A stretch of 8,974 nt of DNA from Lachnospiraceae bacterium (GCA_014804495.1 JAAUZS010000038.1:1-8974); one strand, 5' to 3'. Positions 1-7,026 are shown, counted from the first letter of the stretch. Numbers and translations: made by a program. Notes: a model not told the origin generated them from the sequence alone.

Positions 1-190
1 AATTTCCATAAAAACATGCCATATTCGCCGGAACTGCGCCAAGCCGTGTCGCAACTTGCGTTTTTCTACACCGTTCCTACACTCTGCCTACACTTGCCCT
101 GCCTTTGCATATTTTATAATTTCCCCGATTGGCTGATTGCCAAGGGGAAAACGTGCTGGAAAAGCCGTATATCCCCGGAAAGGGAATACC
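1..190. other. Unassigned segment left of the MATE pseudogene
   Basis: I see no convincing gene here. An open frame runs through it on the plus strand (16-219), but its translation is rich in Cys, Leu and Pro, resembles no family I recognise, and runs out of frame into the MATE coding sequence, so I do not call it. The top strand is pyrimidine-rich with short CCTACAC-like repeats around 73-95, and a strong hairpin lies at 120-150. MATE-like coding sequence begins abruptly around 190-200, so this segment is probably foreign to the original gene: a deletion scar, a rearrangement, or the end of an inserted element. No insertion-sequence ends or target duplication can be identified because the left side is outside the window. 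Confidence 0.4.
120..150. repeat. Strong hairpin (inverted repeat) near the MATE truncation
   Basis: TTTCCCC (120-126) pairs perfectly with GGGGAAA (144-150). Inside it, TTGGC (129-133) pairs with GCCAA (139-143), with a two-base bulge (GA, 127-128) and a five-base loop. That gives twelve base pairs in total. There is no U-tract on either side, so it is not a typical intrinsic terminator. It could be a subterminal hairpin of a mobile element or a recombination-related structure; that is inference. Confidence 0.6.
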
Positions 191-1189
191 ATGGGCATAG
201 TTCTTGGGGAGGTGGATGATTCTGTCATGGATGCCTGCATTACCTATCTGAAAATCTCAGCATATTCCTATCCGGCGCTTGCAATCTATAATTCCGGCGC
301 AGCGGTTTACCGGAGCCTTGGAAAGACGAATGTAACCATGTATATCTCCGTACTGTCGAATATCATTAACGTGGTCGGCAATGTGATTGGTGTGTTTGTG
401 CTAGATGCGGGAGTGGCAGGTGTGGCATGGCCGTCCCTGATTGCAAGGACATTTTCTGCTGTCGTCATTACGGTTCTGTGTTTTCGGAAAAAGAATGAAG
501 TGGTTTACATAACTGATTGGATTTTCAAGTGGGATACTAATTGCTTGAAACGGATATGGAACGTTGCCATACCAAACGGGGTGGAAAACGGGATTTTTCA
601 GTTGGTGAAAGTAACGCTCAGCAGTATTGTGGCGCTTTTTGGCACTTATCAGATTGCAGCAAACGGCGTAGCGCAGAGCATATGGTCTTTGGCGGCGCTG
701 GCGGGTGTGGCAATGGGACCTGCTTTTATCACAGTAATCGGACAGTGCATGGGAAATAAGGATACGGAGGCGGCAGACTATTATCTTACAAAATTATAAA
801 AGATAACGCTTTTGCTGTCATCTGCATGGAATTTGTTGATATTGATATTTACTCCGTTGTTCCTGCGGTTCTATGCGCTTGAACCACAGACGAAACAGCT
901 TGTAATCTGGCTGGTATTGATACATAATGTATTTAATGCGGTTGCATTCCCTTTTTCCGGTGCGCTTAGCAATGGACTCCGGGCAGCAGGGGATGTGAAA
1001 TTCACGATGTATGTTTCGGTTCTGTCCACGATTGCAGGGCGGTTGTTTTTATCGTATCTGCTGGGGATTGTTCTCGACATGGGCGTGATAGGGATTGCCA
1101 TTGCCATGGTCTGCGACTGGGTAATCCGAGCGGTTATTTTTGTCTGGCGGCAGAAATCGGGGAAGTGGAAAGAGTTTGAAGTGGTCTGA
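191..1189 (+). pseudogene. MATE family efflux transporter, 5'-truncated and interrupted by a stop codon
   Basis: The translated frame is a clear multidrug and toxin extrusion (MATE) transporter, a membrane antiporter that normally exports drugs or metabolites using a cation gradient. Recognisable stretches include KISAYSYPALAIYNSGAAVY, the SNIINVVGN helix, PNGVENGIFQLVK, QIAANGVAQSIWSLAALAGV and, after the stop, FPFSGALSNGLRAAGDVKFT. Family members are about 450 residues; here only about 330 codons remain, starting near residue 120, so the first helices are missing. A TAA at 797-799 interrupts the frame. The codons after it (800 onward, K-I-T-L-L-L-S-S-A-W-N) continue the family sequence in the same frame, so a single base change such as TTA to TAA explains it. 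With both lesions a working transporter is unlikely. No upstream ribosome binding site fits the remaining 5' end. Confidence 0.85.
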
Positions 1190-1232
1190 TAAGAGTTAAT
1201 TTTGAAGAGCTATATTTTATGGAGAAAATGAA

Positions 1233-1562
1233 ATGGCGACATTTGATGATTTTATGAAATTAGATATTCGAGTAGGCACTATAGTGGAAGTCGCAGCATT
1301 TGAAAAGGCAAAGAAACCTGCCTATCAATTACATATAGATTTTGGTAAAGAACTCGGAATTAAAAAGACTTCAGCGCAAATAACCAATCATTATAAACCT
1401 GAGGAACTAATTGGCAAACAGGTTTTAGCTGTAGTGAATTTTCCACCGAAACAGATAGCAGATTTCATGTCAGAAGTACTGGTTTTAGGAACTTACAGTG
1501 AAGGTGGTGTTGTTTTGGTTACACCGGACAAAGAAGTGAAAAATGGAGATAAATTGGGATAA
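1233..1562 (+). CDS. csaA: CsaA-type tRNA-binding domain protein (secretion chaperone)
   Basis: This 109-residue protein matches the size and sequence style of Bacillus CsaA, a homodimeric cytoplasmic OB-fold protein of the tRNA-binding domain family, reported to bind unfolded or preprotein clients and tRNA. Family hallmarks are visible in order: DDFMKLDIRVGTIVE (residues 5-19), the conserved SSAQIT-type segment as KTSAQITNHYKPEEL (45-59), VVNFPPKQIADFMSEVLVLG (67-86) and a C-terminal VTPDKEVKNGDKLG. The start is set by GGAG at 1221-1224, eight bases before the ATG. It is noticeably more AT-rich than the MATE remnant upstream. The final nine codons, including the stop, lie in a 27-bp tandem duplication (see the repeat entry). 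It appears to be a single gene rather than part of an export operon. Confidence 0.93.
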   Translation: MATFDDFMKLDIRVGTIVEVAAFEKAKKPAYQLHIDFGKELGIKKTSAQITNHYKPEELIGKQVLAVVNFPPKQIADFMSEVLVLGTYSEGGVVLVTPDKEVKNGDKLG

Positions 1563-1595
1563 TATAAAAATGGTGATAAATTGGGATAATATAAA
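1539..1595 (+). repeat. 27-bp tandem duplication at the csaA 3' end
   Basis: Positions 1539-1565 repeat at 1566-1592 with one mismatch (A1547 against T1574), and matching continues to 1568/1595. Since 27 is a multiple of three, the second copy keeps the reading frame: after the csaA stop it again encodes K-N-G-D-K-L-G and a second TAA. This looks like slippage or unequal exchange, which left a silent in-frame copy of the C-terminus. Confidence 0.9.
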
Positions 1596-1613
1596 TTTGT
1601 GTAGAGAGAATTT

Positions 1614-1667
1614 ATGGATAACAAATGGCGGAAGCCAATAAAAGACAAGGAGCTGCATACGGCATGA
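1614..1667 (+). CDS. Possible 17-residue leader ORF coupled to the lipoprotein
   Basis: A short frame (M-D-N-K-W-R-K-P-I-K-D-K-E-L-H-T-A) begins at ATG 1614 after a weak GAGAG sequence (1603-1607). Its TGA stop overlaps the lipoprotein start in an ATGA arrangement (1664-1667), a layout often seen in translational coupling. It could also be chance or the remnant of a lost gene's C-terminus. I do not recognise the peptide, and with only 17 codons the coding call is weak. Confidence 0.2.
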   Translation: MDNKWRKPIKDKELHTA

Positions 1668-2215
1668 AAAAACTTATTTCTATGGTGCTGTCTATTACGA
1701 TGTTATTTTTGATAACGGCCTGCGGAAACAGTAAAGAGTCGCAAAATGTTAATATAGAACCGGAAACAGTACCGGAAAGTGAATTACAGACAGTGATTCA
1801 GCCGGAAGAAGCTGCTCTGAAAAACACTGCTATGGAAAATACAGAACAGGAGGTAACAGAGATGAAAATGAAAATTCAGGTAGGAGATACCATTTTTACT
1901 GCGACACTGGCAGAAAACTCTTCGGTGGACGCATTGATAGAACTGATGGCAGACGGCTCGCTCACCTTGAATATGAGCGACTATGCCGGCATGGAAAAAG
2001 GTGCGGATTTGGGTGTTACACTGCCGCAGAATAATGAACAGATGAATACGCAGGCAGGCGATATTATTTTGTACCAAGGCAGAACGTTTGTTATTTACTA
2101 TGATACAAATTCATGGAGTTTGACGCCCATTGGAAAAATTGATAATGCAGATGCAGAAGAATTGAGAGAGGTGTTGGGAACCGGAGATGTTACGGTAACA
2201 CTGTTTCTTGAATAA
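1664..2215 (+). CDS. Lipoprotein with C-terminal cyclophilin-like domain
   Basis: The 183-residue protein has a lipoprotein signal peptide (MKKLISMVLSITMLFLITAC). Its lipobox I-T-A-C places the lipidated cysteine at residue 20, so the product is probably anchored on the outer face of the membrane. A Glu-rich, low-complexity linker (21-66) follows. Residues 67-183 resemble the bacterial cyclophilin-like family (Cyclophil_like2 type): KIQVGDTIFTATLAENSS, LTLNMSDYAGMEK, AGDIILYQGRTFVIYYD and SLTPIGKID. No peptidyl-prolyl isomerase activity should be assumed for this family. I chose ATG 1664 because AAGGAG (1647-1652) precedes it and it gives a proper signal peptide; an upstream in-frame ATG at 1625 would add 13 polar residues before that signal. 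A second ideal start lies at 1862 (separate entry). The next gene begins 111 bp downstream behind its own likely promoter. Confidence 0.85.
   Translation: MKKLISMVLSITMLFLITACGNSKESQNVNIEPETVPESELQTVIQPEEAALKNTAMENTEQEVTEMKMKIQVGDTIFTATLAENSSVDALIELMADGSLTLNMSDYAGMEKGADLGVTLPQNNEQMNTQAGDIILYQGRTFVIYYDTNSWSLTPIGKIDNADAEELREVLGTGDVTVTLFLE
1848..1864 (+). promoter_or_regulatory. Internal Shine-Dalgarno and in-frame ATG at the cyclophilin-like domain boundary
   Basis: AGGAGGT (1848-1854) is a near-perfect match to the 16S rRNA 3' end and sits seven bases before ATG 1862, in frame with the lipoprotein gene at its residue 67. Translation from here would give a 117-residue protein consisting only of the cyclophilin-like domain, without signal peptide or linker. 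Stand-alone members of this family typically start with a similar M-K-I/M-K-I sequence. The site may be functional, or it may be a relic of an ancestral free-standing gene. Confidence 0.5.
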
Positions 2216-2244
2216 ACAGAACGACAGGAGTAGTGATATTAATA

Positions 2245-2273
2245 TAGATTTTATGCTATAAATGTTATATAAT
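2245..2273 (+). promoter_or_regulatory. Likely promoter of the sensor kinase operon
   Basis: A perfect -10 box TATAAT lies at 2268-2273. A weak -35 match (TAGATT, 2245-2250) is 17 bp upstream. The predicted start is near 2280, about 47 bases before the kinase start codon. The poor -35 suggests that an activator may be needed; this is inference. Confidence 0.45.
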
Positions 2274-2278
2274 ATCAT

Positions 2279-2312
2279 ACATGTAAGTTTGCTTAAAAAG
2301 ACAAATACATGT
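2279..2312 (+). promoter_or_regulatory. Hairpin in the kinase mRNA leader
   Basis: ACATGTAAGTTTG (2279-2291) pairs with CAAATACATGT (2302-2312), forming about 11 base pairs with a two-base bulge and a ten-base loop. It starts at the predicted transcription start and ends one base before the GAGGTG ribosome binding site (2313-2318... spacing eight bases to the GTG start at 2327). It could stabilise the 5' end, modulate initiation, or act as a DNA operator, since ACATGT is itself palindromic and appears twice. Confidence 0.45.
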
Positions 2313-2326
2313 GAGGTGCAGAAATC

Positions 2327-4507
2327 GTGGCGAACAGACCAAAGAGGCTTAATGCATTGCTTATTGCTGTCGCATTGGCAATCATCGGCTTTGTGACCGT
2401 TTTTTATGTAAGTCAATTAAATAAAGCAATCTCAGAAAATATCATTGGTTCAATCAGTGAGATTGCTGCACATGATAAAGCTGCCATTCAGGCATATATT
2501 GAAATATGCTGGAATGACCTCTATGAAATTCATGACCGCTTCATCAGCTATGGCTGTGAGACTATACAGGATATTGAAATAAGGATGAACCTGGAATGCG
2601 CGGCCAGTGACTTTACTCATATTTATATACTTGCAGAAGATGGGACGGTTTATACCGACAAGTTTGTCTCTTATTCCCCCGGCAATGATAATGTAAACCG
2701 CAGTCTGGATTTTCTGCCTTACTTTGAAGATGGAAAAGAGCGGGTAATACTGCGGTTTGACGATAAAGCAACAGGCGGCTGGCTGACAAAGGAGAGTATT
2801 CTTTATGGGGTGCGTTTAAACAATTATGAAGTTGACGGAGTAAAAATGCTTGCTCTGCTCGGTATCAGCGATATTTCGTCTATTCAGGATAATATGGTAA
2901 TAGACAGTTTCATTAAAGACGGAAACAGCCGCGGTAACAGTTTTCTTATTGACAAGGAAGGCAACTACATTATCAATGTGAATAAGAAAATTTACCTGAA
3001 CAAACAGGATAACCTGTACAACCACTTATCTGAATCTGCAGATGCTGAATTGACTAATGAGGAGGTTGCGCAAAAGTTAAACAATCTGGAGACTTTTAGT
3101 TTTTACCATACCCATGTGGAAGAAGATGAAAGGGAACTGCTTTATTTCATTCCCGTTACCGAAGACATTGACCTGTATTTTATCATGTCTGTAAGGGATG
3201 AAGTTTTTAAGGAACAGACCAAAACATTTACCACAATGGGTATGACCATGCTGGCTGTCAGCATGGTAACGATCGTCAGCATGCTGTTGATCATGATGTA
3301 TAATCAGTATAAAACAATACAGGCAACGGAAAGAGAAAGGTCGCAAAAAGAGTTTCTGTCCAATATGAGCCATGAGATACGCACGCCTTTAAATGGTCTG
3401 ATAGGTATGAACCACTTAAAGATGTTACAAATTGATGATGAGGACCAAAAAGCGCAGATGGAGGAATGGTTGAAAAAATCCCACAGCACAGCAAACTATC
3501 TCCTTTCGCTGGTAAATGACATTCTGGATCTGTCAAAGCTTCAGGCCGGAAAAGTGAGTCTGGTAAGTGAGCCGCTTATGCTGCCTGCGCTCATTGACGA
3601 GGTTTCTGCGATGCAGTCGGACAATATCAAAAACCATGGGGTGGAATATATCGTAGAGACGGATATTACAGAACCCTGTATTGAGGGTGACGCAACGCGC
3701 ATCAAACAAATACTGATGAATATTGTCGGCAACGCCGCTAAATTTACGCCGGAAGGCAAATATATCAAGCTCTCCGTGAGTCAGGAAAAAACAGATGATA
3801 TGCATGTGACTACTACATTCCGATGCGAGGATACCGGAATTGGCATTTCTCCGGAATACATCGGAAAGATATTTGACTCATTCAGTCAGGAACGCAATCG
3901 AAATACAAACGGTATCAAGGGCACCGGTCTCGGCATGGCTATCAGCAAGCTCCTTGCCAATGCTATGGGAGGAGACATTACCGTAGAAAGCGAGCTGAAT
4001 GTGGGGAGTACCTTTACTGTCACTATTCCTGCTCTTATCATAAAGGATATACCTGAATATCTGAACGAAACTGCCCATGATAACACCGTCTCAGAAAGCG
4101 ATTTGCCTTTGGACAAAGCAGGCGGCAGACCGATGAAAATTCTGCTGGCTGAAGATGTGGATCTGAATGCGGAAATTTTACTGGAAATATTAGCAATAGA
4201 AGGTTTTGAAACTGCTCATGCGAGGAATGGAAAAGAAGCTTTGGAAATGTTTAGGAACTCTGCGATTGGTGAGTTTGACATTATCCTGATGGACATGCAG
4301 ATGCCTGTCATGGACGGCTGCACCGCATCCGCTGAAATCCGCAAACTTCCTCGGGAAGATGCAGAGTCGGTGCTGATATACGCCTGCACCGCCAATACAT
4401 TCCAGGAAGACAGGGATATGGCGATGAAACATGGGATGAATGACTTTTTAACCAAACCCATTGACGTAAATGTTTTGTTGAAAAAATTAGGAAGCATCAC
4501 AAAATAA
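2327..4507 (+). CDS. Membrane-bound hybrid sensor histidine kinase with receiver domain
   Basis: This 726-residue protein senses an external signal and autophosphorylates in the cytoplasm. In order: TM1 (about 8-30), an extracellular ligand-binding region (about 31-303, Cache/PAS-like, with YILAEDGTVYT and SFLIDKEGNYI strands), TM2 (about 304-326), HisKA with H349 in FLSNMSHEIRTPLNG, HATPase with N-box N465/N469, G1 box D502-T-G-I-G and G2 box GTGLG (532-536), then a C-terminal receiver (604-726). The receiver has acidic residues E609/D610, phospho-acceptor D656 in LMDMQMPVMDG, T688 and K710. All catalytic residues are present. The start is GTG with GAGGTG (2313-2318) eight bases ahead. It ends in the receiver: there is no HPt domain and no DNA-binding output, so a downstream phosphotransfer partner must lie elsewhere or the receiver is self-modulating. 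The solute-binding lipoprotein gene starts 14 bp later, so the two are very likely cotranscribed. Confidence 0.93.
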   Translation: MANRPKRLNALLIAVALAIIGFVTVFYVSQLNKAISENIIGSISEIAAHDKAAIQAYIEICWNDLYEIHDRFISYGCETIQDIEIRMNLECAASDFTHIYILAEDGTVYTDKFVSYSPGNDNVNRSLDFLPYFEDGKERVILRFDDKATGGWLTKESILYGVRLNNYEVDGVKMLALLGISDISSIQDNMVIDSFIKDGNSRGNSFLIDKEGNYIINVNKKIYLNKQDNLYNHLSESADAELTNEEVAQKLNNLETFSFYHTHVEEDERELLYFIPVTEDIDLYFIMSVRDEVFKEQTKTFTTMGMTMLAVSMVTIVSMLLIMMYNQYKTIQATERERSQKEFLSNMSHEIRTPLNGLIGMNHLKMLQIDDEDQKAQMEEWLKKSHSTANYLLSLVNDILDLSKLQAGKVSLVSEPLMLPALIDEVSAMQSDNIKNHGVEYIVETDITEPCIEGDATRIKQILMNIVGNAAKFTPEGKYIKLSVSQEKTDDMHVTTTFRCEDTGIGISPEYIGKIFDSFSQERNRNTNGIKGTGLGMAISKLLANAMGGDITVESELNVGSTFTVTIPALIIKDIPEYLNETAHDNTVSESDLPLDKAGGRPMKILLAEDVDLNAEILLEILAIEGFETAHARNGKEALEMFRNSAIGEFDIILMDMQMPVMDGCTASAEIRKLPREDAESVLIYACTANTFQEDRDMAMKHGMNDFLTKPIDVNVLLKKLGSITK

Positions 4508-4521
4508 CCGGAGGTGTACAT

Positions 4522-5850
4522 ATGAAGAAAAAACTGTGTCATATACTGCTTATAACAGTCATTTGCTGTGGTATTCTTGCGGGCTGCGGCGGGAAAACGG
4601 AAAAAAAAGAAGATGTAACACTTATCATTAAGATGCCCAGCCTGATCATGAATTCCGTGAGCAATCCGGACATATTAGAAGCTACAACATTTTTACAGCA
4701 GGCGGGAGAGGCTTTTGCGGCACAGTATGAGGAAGCTAATGTCACCATTCAAATAGAAACTTTTGATTATATTGATGAAATAAAGGCAATAACAGACAGC
4801 TTTGATACTGAAGATGCTACGGACATTTTATACGAGGGATATTTCAATATGGCATCTTATATCCATACCGGAAGAGTAGTCCCACTGGATGATATTATAT
4901 CAAGCGATTTACGAAATGATATTGATGATGCAACATGGGCAATGAGCATGGTCGATGGAAAAACCTACATGATGCCGTTTTCCAGTATGCAGAATATTCT
5001 CATTTATAACAAAAACCATTTTCAATCGTGTGGTCTTGAAAAATATATTTCCAACCAGACAGAAATCCAAAACTGGACGATGGAGGAATGGACAGAGATT
5101 CTGGATACCCTTGCCGAAGAATTGCCGGACAGAACCTATCCCATGATGATGTACGGAAAGAATAATCAGGGTGACACCCATATAATGACATTAATGAGAG
5201 CCTATGGCAGTCCTATTTTTGATGAAGCCGGTAATTTTGATGTTGAAAGCAGGGAAGCGGTACAGGCTTTGGAATGGATTCAGGAGGGTGTAAGCAAGGG
5301 CTGGTATCCGCCGCATCCGGAAAATTTAGAGATATCGGACTGCAATGAATTGTTCAGCAACGGTCAGCTTTCCATTTACACATTCAATAATGCAAGTTTC
5401 GTCCTTTATGATAATATTGAAGATTACGGGTTTGTGAACTTTCCGGGGAATCTGGCGACTTCTTTCGTCACGGGTTTTGAGGTATTTGATAACGGAGATG
5501 ATATAAAAACAAAAGCTGCAAAAGATTTTATCCTGTATATTTATGAAAATGAGGAATGGCTTGATATCTCTGCGGGCAATATCCCGGCATGCAGGTCAGT
5601 TGCAGAAAAATACAAAGACCAAATTAACATGCTGGAGGAGTTTGTGTTAAATGCCGAAAATGTAGTTGATTTCATGAACAACAGCCCGAACTGGCAGGGA
5701 AATGATACCTCTGTGCGAAGTGTATTCTGGCCGGGCATCCATGATATGCTATCAGGAGCCATCACCCCGCAAGAGTGCGCTGAAACGCTGAATAAATCCT
5801 GCAATGAGGCATTGCAGACAGGGCGTGAGAATAGCCGGCTGCATGAATAA
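4522..5850 (+). CDS. Extracellular solute-binding lipoprotein, family 1
   Basis: The 442-residue product has a lipoprotein signal (KKKLCHILLITVICCGILAGC; lipobox L-A-G-C, lipidated C22) and a mature part typical of ABC-type family 1 binding proteins, usually for sugars or oligosaccharides. It has the ATDILYEGYFNMASYIHTGRVVPLDD region (about 99-124), a hinge-like MPFSSMQNILIYNKNHF (151-167), WTMEEWTEILDTLAEEL and AVQALEWIQEGVSKGWYPP. It should sit on the outer membrane face. GGAGGTG (4510-4516), five bases before the ATG, supports a high translation rate. No permease or ATPase gene adjoins it; the partners are a sensor kinase upstream (14 bp) and an aldo/keto reductase downstream (42 bp). It may therefore present ligand to the kinase rather than feed a transporter, though permeases encoded elsewhere are possible. 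The substrate cannot be read from the sequence. Confidence 0.9.
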   Translation: MKKKLCHILLITVICCGILAGCGGKTEKKEDVTLIIKMPSLIMNSVSNPDILEATTFLQQAGEAFAAQYEEANVTIQIETFDYIDEIKAITDSFDTEDATDILYEGYFNMASYIHTGRVVPLDDIISSDLRNDIDDATWAMSMVDGKTYMMPFSSMQNILIYNKNHFQSCGLEKYISNQTEIQNWTMEEWTEILDTLAEELPDRTYPMMMYGKNNQGDTHIMTLMRAYGSPIFDEAGNFDVESREAVQALEWIQEGVSKGWYPPHPENLEISDCNELFSNGQLSIYTFNNASFVLYDNIEDYGFVNFPGNLATSFVTGFEVFDNGDDIKTKAAKDFILYIYENEEWLDISAGNIPACRSVAEKYKDQINMLEEFVLNAENVVDFMNNSPNWQGNDTSVRSVFWPGIHDMLSGAITPQECAETLNKSCNEALQTGRENSRLHE

Positions 5851-5892
5851 AAAGATTTTTAGAAAAAAGATAAAATCAGGAGGAGCAAGTAA

Positions 5893-7026
5893 ATGATTTA
5901 CAGAAAATTTCAGGATATTCAGTTATCCGGTTTAGGACTTGGCATGATGCGTCTGCCTGTTCTTAATGGCAATGACGGGGAAGTTGACGAGGCTGCAGCC
6001 GCAGAAATGATTGATTATGCCTACAAGAATGGTATTAATTACTTTGATACGGCGTGGGGCTATCATGACGGCAATTCGGAGCTGACAGCCGGAAAGTATC
6101 TCTCAAGATACCCGAGGGAGAGTTATTATCTTACAACTAAATTTCCGGGATATGACGTATCCAATATGGATAAGGTGGAAGAAATATTTGAGAAACAGCT
6201 TGAAAAATGCCAAACAGAGTATTTTGATTTCTATTTATTCCATAATGTTTATGAAGGGAACATAAATGAATATCTTGACCCGAAATATGGAATTTTGGAG
6301 TATCTGTTAAAGCAGAAGGAAAACGGCCGCATCAGGCATCTTGGCTTTTCGGCGCATGGCAGCGCAGAAGTAATAAAACGTTTTCTGGATGCATATGGCA
6401 AACATATGGAATTCTGTCAGCTTCAGATTAACTATATGGACTGGCATTTCCAGAAAGCACAGGAAAAGGTAGAGATTTTGCAAAAAGCCGGTATTCCTAT
6501 CTGGGTTATGGAACCTTTGAGAGGCGGAAAGCTGGCAAAAGCCTCGGAAGAAATGTCAGCGGCATTGCAGTCCATGCGTCCAAATGAAACGGTTCCCGGC
6601 TGGGCGTTCCGTTTCTTACAAAGCATCCCCGGCGTGACTATGGTGCTGTCCGGTATGTCTGATATGGAGCAGCTTAAAGCCAATATTGCCACATATGAGA
6701 CTGATGAGCCGTTAAGTAAAGAAGAATTTGATACTCTGGTAAAATATGCGGATGAGGAAACCAGAAAGGGCGGACTGCCCTGTACGGCTTGTCATTATTG
6801 TACCAGTCATTGCCCTAAGAAACTTCCTATTCCGGATTTGATCGCTTTATACAATGAACATAAGCTTACCGGCGGTGGATTTATCGCGCCAATGGCAGTG
6901 GCAAGTATGCCTCAGGAAAAGAGACCCGCCAGCTGCGTTGGATGCAGAAGTTGTGAGCAGGTCTGCCCTCAGCAGATTAAAATATCTGAGATGATGGGTG
7001 AATTTAGTTCCATGATTGGAATGTAA
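5893..7026 (+). CDS. Aldo/keto reductase with C-terminal two-[4Fe-4S] ferredoxin-like tail
   Basis: This 377-residue cytoplasmic oxidoreductase has a TIM-barrel aldo/keto reductase domain (about 1-285). The usual catalytic tetrad can be placed: D52 (FDTAWGYHDG), Y57, K83 (LTTKFPG) and H117 (YLFHNV). After the barrel, C297-C300-C303-C307 and C348-C351-C354-C358 form two CX2CX2CX3C cluster motifs, the arrangement found in the anaerobe-type AKRs annotated as 'aldo/keto reductase with 4Fe-4S dicluster'. Such proteins may couple carbonyl or related substrate reduction to ferredoxin-like electron transfer; the substrate is unknown. AGGAGGAG (5878-5885) precedes the ATG at normal distance. It is the last gene of the kinase cluster, 42 bp after the binding protein, and is followed by a terminator. 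Confidence 0.93.
   Translation: MIYRKFQDIQLSGLGLGMMRLPVLNGNDGEVDEAAAAEMIDYAYKNGINYFDTAWGYHDGNSELTAGKYLSRYPRESYYLTTKFPGYDVSNMDKVEEIFEKQLEKCQTEYFDFYLFHNVYEGNINEYLDPKYGILEYLLKQKENGRIRHLGFSAHGSAEVIKRFLDAYGKHMEFCQLQINYMDWHFQKAQEKVEILQKAGIPIWVMEPLRGGKLAKASEEMSAALQSMRPNETVPGWAFRFLQSIPGVTMVLSGMSDMEQLKANIATYETDEPLSKEEFDTLVKYADEETRKGGLPCTACHYCTSHCPKKLPIPDLIALYNEHKLTGGGFIAPMAVASMPQEKRPASCVGCRSCEQVCPQQIKISEMMGEFSSMIGM

Noticed and set aside
16..219. 67-codon open frame on the plus strand at the left edge
   Set aside because: Its composition is odd, no family is recognisable, and it runs out of frame into the MATE coding sequence; no ribosome binding site precedes it.
812..1189. A separate 125-residue membrane protein starting at TTG 812
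   Set aside because: It is the in-frame continuation of the MATE gene after the TAA at 797-799, with no ribosome binding site of its own.
2327..7026. Numerous minus-strand open frames within the kinase, binding protein and reductase genes
   Set aside because: All are antisense to strong coding sequence with complete domain evidence and lack start signals or recognisable products.
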